Of a stretch of DNA of 64,000 nt, positions 59,116-64,000 are shown one piece after another. The notes beneath the pieces are model-generated. The model searched no databases. It saw only the letters and a list, made by a program, of their open reading frames with translations, and had not been told where the DNA came from. The stretch lies in assembly GCA_023634235.1 (NCBI GenBank), contig JAMKCF010000020.1, positions 1,612,001-1,676,000 of the forward strand, given 5' to 3'. The first letter of the stretch is position 1. Each line of letters begins with the position of its first letter. The position numbers and the translations under genes were made by a program. This DNA is from Pisaster brevispinus (Eukaryota; Echinodermata; Asteroidea; Forcipulatida; Asteriidae).

Positions 59116-60802
59116 GGGCCGATTTCACTAACGCTTTTTGATCATCGTAAACGCCGAAATCGATCGCTAAATCCAAAATTCATCGTAACTTAGCGATTGA
59201 TTTTGGATAACGATTTCACTAAATCTTTGCGACGAACTTACTCATCGCAAAACAATTATTAACGATGGCAATCTTGCGATGACTCGTTAGTGGCCGCAAA
59301 GTGTAAGTTCATCGCAAATTTATGATAGATTGCGCCAATTTGTGCTTAGATATTATTAGCGGTTTACGTCTCGACCATAGAGTTATAGATAGGAACTAGA
59401 GGGCGCACTAGCCTAGTTATGCGGCCCGACAAGGGCAGCTGCGGACACTTCGTAAGTAGTCAAAACAACATCGAAACTATTTGTGCTGTTGCAACAGAGC
59501 AATGGTTAACAATGAAAGGGTTTACTGTGAAATTTATGAATGCCAGTGAAGACCGTTTACAGTACTAAATAATCTCCGAATAAATATAATATTTTAGAAT
59601 TATATTACTTTACTTTGGACAATAAAGCATGGCATGTGTGTTCATCCTCTATTGAAACGAATAACATAAAACCCACGAAACAACTTTAAAACAGCCGCTC
59701 GTTTGTTTTAGACCGCATAATGTGTAATTAGCTAGCACACCGCGTATTTCGTATTCAATGTTGCCCACGTACAAAATGGCGCGCGTGTCTCTTTGCGGTC
59801 CCGTCGCGTTTGTGCACGCATCATTGCCAGTGCGCCATCTAGTTCCTATTACTCTATGGTCTCGACTTAGTATAGTTTGTCCGTGAATTAAAGAGTAAAA
59901 TGGCGTTACATTTACTCATTGTGGTCTTTACTGGGAGACTCGGGATACCCACATGACGCCTTTCAGCAACGTGATTGCTGCCGAGTGAGCTTAAAATCGG
60001 TAAAAAGGGAGATCTTTGGGTTCAGTTATTTTAACCAGCTTTTTGGCCTAAACTTTAGGCTAAAGTTAATGTAGGCTTCATAGCATCCACAATTTGTCCT
60101 TTCCGATTTAATATCATGTACACAATTTCGGTGAAAACACTTTGACGAAAATTTCGAGCTTTTAGAAATGAATTATTTTTGCCAATTAAGCCTAAAAATA
60201 ATTATGCCTTCGGGAAATTATAATTAAAAAAATGTTTTCCCCTTTTGACGTTCGTATGTGCGCTGAAGCTTATATAAAGGGTTTCAGACATTAATTAACA
60301 GATGTCAGAAACAAAAACCGTCATTTTCAGATCCATAAAATCAACCTCAACGTTACAACTATTTACAAGATTTTATAAAAGTAATTATACTATACACCTA
60401 CAAATTAAACATGTTGCATTTTGATTTCATGTGAACCCTTTTTGAAGTAAATGCCTAGAATTTAAGCATTAATATGGTCCTCTTGTTACTTTTGATGCAC
60501 CAGCTTGAAAACGAGTTACATTTAAACTGCAGTTTATGCCGTTCGTTTTTAATCGAACCGCAGCAACAACATATTGACATGTACGGCGTCCACATGCGAA
60601 GACCGACGGTTTTCTGGAGGTTTATGTCAAAGTGCACGACTTTTAGCCTCGTACAAAACGTTTATTTTCCTTGTTATGTCATCGCAACTGCGATGAATTT
60701 AGTGTAACACAAAATCAGCGACTTCGCAAGCGCAATGGATTTGCGGTTTGCGGTCTCATCGATAGCGAGGATCGCAAATGGGGAATTTAGTTAAATCGGC
60801 CC
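59116..60802. mobile_element. 1.7-kb DNA transposon interrupted by a second element
   Basis: The left end GGGCCGATTTCACTAA and the right end (reverse complement GGGCCGATTTAACTAA) are inverted. Both sub-terminal regions are dense in TCATCGTAA, CGCAAA and CGATCG words, on opposite strands. No transposase is visible. The target duplication is unclear. Without the nested 483-bp insertion the element would be about 1.2 kb. Confidence 0.75.
59376..59858. mobile_element. Nested 483-bp MITE with 8-bp target duplication
   Basis: GTCTCGAC flanks both sides (59368-59375 and 59859-59866). The ends start CATAGAGT(T/A)AT and share TAGGAACTAGA(G/T)GGCGCACT, with a 5-base indel between arms. An 8-bp duplication and a CA start fit a hAT-type non-autonomous element. 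Confidence 0.92.
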
Positions 60803-60804
60803 CT

Positions 60805-63800
60805 GTAGCGCACTAGACGTTCATGTACATGTGAGGGGAGTGGTCTCTGCACTTGGGTGAGTGGGCCTGAGTCTACGCCGAACAAGATACACAAAGGTTC
60901 AAGACCGTGGCACTCTGCTTGTATCCAGGTGGTCCGGGATTTATTCTCTGTAAACACCTGCACAAACTGGTAAGAGTTATTCAAAGTTTTTCAAAAGGAG
61001 TACAGCGTCCCAGTTACTTGCTAGGTCTACTGCAAACCTAACAACAGTCTTTACAAATTTATCAGGCGTCAAGGTCATTATGGCTCAAGGAACTGTTTTC
61101 TGAATGGTACATGAAGGCTTTACTCGAGAAAGTCACAGCATTTCAACTCCAAACTGGCTGGAGGATTGGTCTTTATAAGGTCGTTATGGCTAAAACAAAA
61201 GAAATATTTTCGCTAAATTGGTGGGACTCAAGTGGTTTATTGACTCAAAACTTGGTGTGTGGATTGGATTATATGAGGTACAGGTTGTCATTTAATTCAA
61301 AATGTCAAGGGGCAGGGGGAAAATGCAGGGAGGCACTCATGTCTGTTGCCTTTGTGATGTATCAAGTCAGTCTCTACATTGGTAGCGAAGATTATATTGG
61401 TAATGATTAGAAAACGTGGAGAAATTGTGACAAATTTGTAGTCGGAAACAATTTGCTGTGATTGTATGACTTATTTTGTCTAGGTTGCCATGCTGGTAGT
61501 TTCTTTGACAAGTTTGGCTGCTGCCGGAATGGATTATGATGAGAGCATGCCAACATGGAGCAGGAGAACATCCAGGAAGGTACGTCAACATGGACTGTAG
61601 TGACATCAGTGAAGGTATCAGCCAAAATTTTGAACCTGATTTTGTTTTATTACTACAACATTGTTTTGTTATCTACTTATGGTTTCCCAAAGTGGATAAT
61701 GTTCAGTCCCTGAAAACTTCATAACCTGACACTGTTCCAGAGCCATTGTTGTTCCATCTGTAGAAATTTTCAAAAAGGATATGTCAGTCCCTTAGAACTT
61801 TGTACCTAATGATTTTTCAACTCTCAAACTGTGTTGGAGCTGATTTTGTGCCATTTCTTAAATTTTTGTTTAGTAAATACTTCCCCTAAAAATTTGTTGA
61901 TTTTCAAAATCAGTGTGGCCAAAGGAGAATAAACGTTGTCGGAGCAGTAACTCAAGAAACTCCTGTGATATATTCTCACCAAACTTGGTTATAGAAACTT
62001 ACAATAGCCTGTTGTTTTAGTACCCCCTATATAGGTCATTGGCTAAACCAAAATAGAATGTTGTCCAAGCGATAGCTCTGGAAGGTCTTGGCATACTAAA
62101 TGTATCTCATATATAGGGTGTGTGGATTGTTCAAAAGCCTATTATTGTTTTTGATCACAAAGATCAAATCTCAAAAAATGGACTTGCATGTGTTTACCAA
62201 ACATGTTTTTTTTCTTGTAAATTACCATACTATAATTGTACATTGGTTAGTGTAACCTTTCATTAGGTGATTGGGCAAGAGCGGAACACCTTTTGTTATT
62301 GTTCACTAACAATTTTTTGTTGACACTATATGTAGTTTTTCTTTTTCTGCGTGTTAATTGTTTGAATACAAAGGCAGTTGCGAAGCTTGCATCAATTTGA
62401 AACTTGACTTGTACTTCGACAGCGAACGATTTCCCTTGTATAGCAGAGCCAAGTGCTACGCAAATTGTATCAGTTGCTACCCAAACATCACGATTTGCTT
62501 CTCAATATTGGCATTCATTGTGCAAAAAATTCAAGTAAGTTCAGTCTAAATGAACATTTTGCTACACAAAAATCCTGGACGAAATCGTTCCCTGTTAGAC
62601 TATAACTTGAAATTTCAGAAGTTGTGAATATACTAGGCCTGGGTGACTAGAGCCACTAGTGTGGAAGTCGCGACTATTAATTGCTATGTCAGGCTGGATA
62701 AGGGGGGGGGCGGAGAAGGATCGGTCCTCATTGGTTAACACATAGCTGGCCTTGTGGTACTGTATTCCACTGTACTACAGATACAATTACATGTCCAAGT
62801 CAATAAATGATCAAACATTAGGCCTATCCCCACCCTACTACCCCAAAAGTATCTTTATGTTATCTAGAATGATACAACAAATTTATTAAATAAATTACAA
62901 CAGTGTTTTTGGAGAGTTTCCACGTAGGTACCCCTGCCTTGTAAAGTAAACATTGTCTCTACGAGTAAGGAGGAAAAGTTAATTTTAAAAGAAATTTCTA
63001 CTAGTGTGGTGTTGAAGTCTTAATTGGCATTTTAAGACTTCATCACCATTTTTTTCAATTGCTTTAACGTTTGTGTGGACACGCCTGCACTGAAAAAAAA
63101 GTGTATTGAGTTGTGTATGTATTGAACGTGCATTGTTAATGCCTGTGTAAGCTATCATGCTAAAACCAAATGTCTATGAGCGATGAATGCGTGTTAGCCA
63201 TTAGGCCAGAAACAGTCAGCTACATGTTTGTCTTTATCAGCTGGTAACTTGGCCACCTTTCAACTAATACATGTCCTACTACCAAAACTGTCTGGGGGTA
63301 ATGCTCATTTAAAAAATTGCTTTATCACACCTTACCTAGGCCTAATTTCATAGAGCTGCTTAAGTGCAAAATGTAGCTAAACACAACAGCCAAAATATCA
63401 TGTCACTTAATATGTGACTGGCATCCCGCTTTAGTTTGGCTTAGGGAACATCATTTAATAATGTGTTCCAATGCATTTCATTTCATGCAAGCTCAAAGAA
63501 AATAAAACCAGCCCAGTATCACGCATTGTCACACACTTTGCTAGAATCAGCAGGTCTTGATTAATGCAATGGTGGCAGTCTTTGTTCTTGCTACTTTGAA
63601 AGGACATACTCTAAGCTTTAATTTGGTGTATGTTGGAACTCTGCAGCATTTTGCATTCTGGAGATAAACGCAGTTTTGAAAAACAAAATCCCTCACTTTT
63701 TTCAAATGACTGGAGTGCCTTCCTGAGAAAAAGCTGTTTAAACATGTGCAGTGAGCCAAGGGATTGGGTGTGCAATTTTGACCAACTGTTGTTCATGACT

Positions 63801-64000
63801 CTTAAAATATTATACATAAATATAATAATTTATGAAGCATGGAATTGCGTATTTTCACCACTTAGCATAATTTATCAAATCTGAATTTTAATCGTTAAAA
63901 TTTCACAATATTGAGCAGGAAGCTCCCTTTTCAAACATAAAAACCTCCAGGCTGACAAACTGTGCTTCTCTGTTACTACTAAATACATGTATGTTCAATT
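60805..64000. other. Right end of the window; only weak exon candidates
   Basis: Two short frames have partial splice support. 61490-61579 is a plus-strand ATG frame of 30 codons, hydrophobic then charged, ending AAG|GTACGT after a TTTTGTCTAG acceptor-like run. The Cys-rich frame at about 62373-62534 ends CAA|GTAAGT. Their phases do not join to each other. A terminus of the GGGCCCAATTT MITE lies near 63344 and a G tract near 62702. Confidence 0.3.

Noticed and set aside
62358..62549. Cys-rich frame ending at a CAA|GTAAGT donor
   Set aside because: The acceptor is weak and its phase does not join the candidate exon at 61490-61579. It is mentioned only in the region note.

Overview
The window is animal nuclear DNA. 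It is AT-rich and intron-containing, with GT-AG splice sites, long intergenic spaces and many short transposons. I infer an echinoderm, probably a sea star. The reasons are tandem clan-2 P450s, a FAM167 gene, an IgGFc-binding/AMOP/VWD/sushi membrane protein, tRNA-headed SINEs and a MITE at 7.7-8.1 kb that resembles one I associate with asteroid sequences. The species call rests on recollection, not a search. I see no bacterial or phage features and no CRISPR array.

Layout: 1-858 holds the last coding exon of an unrecognised plus-strand gene, followed by its probable 3' UTR and repeat-rich DNA. The minus strand from 14748 to 8098 carries a two-exon FAM167-family gene (205 aa) with a 6.0-kb intron. 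The stretch 14.8-27.4 kb has no gene I can support. Two clan-2 cytochrome P450 genes lie in tandem on the plus strand (27450-31292, 493 aa; 33436-37350, 508 aa). Each has four exons with the same intron phases (1, 0, 1) and a 328-nt exon 3, so they are a local duplication. A single-exon gene at 42131-45667 encodes a 1178-aa type I membrane protein with IgGFc-binding-like, AMOP, VWD (with a GDPH cleavage motif) and sushi domains. From 45.7 kb to the end the DNA is mostly transposon debris, with one well-formed orphan coding exon at 52018-52153 and weaker candidates near 61.5 and 62.4 kb.

Mobile DNA dominates the rest. It includes a perfect 60-bp foldback with a 10-bp target-site duplication (5874-6017), a 483-bp element with an 8-bp duplication nested inside a 1.7-kb element (59116-60802), a 1.25-kb element with about 40-bp terminal inverted repeats (49224-50468), several MITE families, five or more tRNA-derived SINEs, a dispersed GGGTCA/TGACCC-rich family and numerous 11-15 base G or C tracts. 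Three MITEs sit in tandem after the 1178-aa gene, one starting at the base after its stop codon, so they probably form much of its 3' UTR.

The P450 pair is a functional cluster of membrane-bound monooxygenases. I see no sequence evidence that the other genes act with them. I did not find a clearly new multi-gene system. The most unusual items are the membrane protein's domain combination and lack of introns, the MITE abutting its stop codon, the foldback element and the orphan exon.
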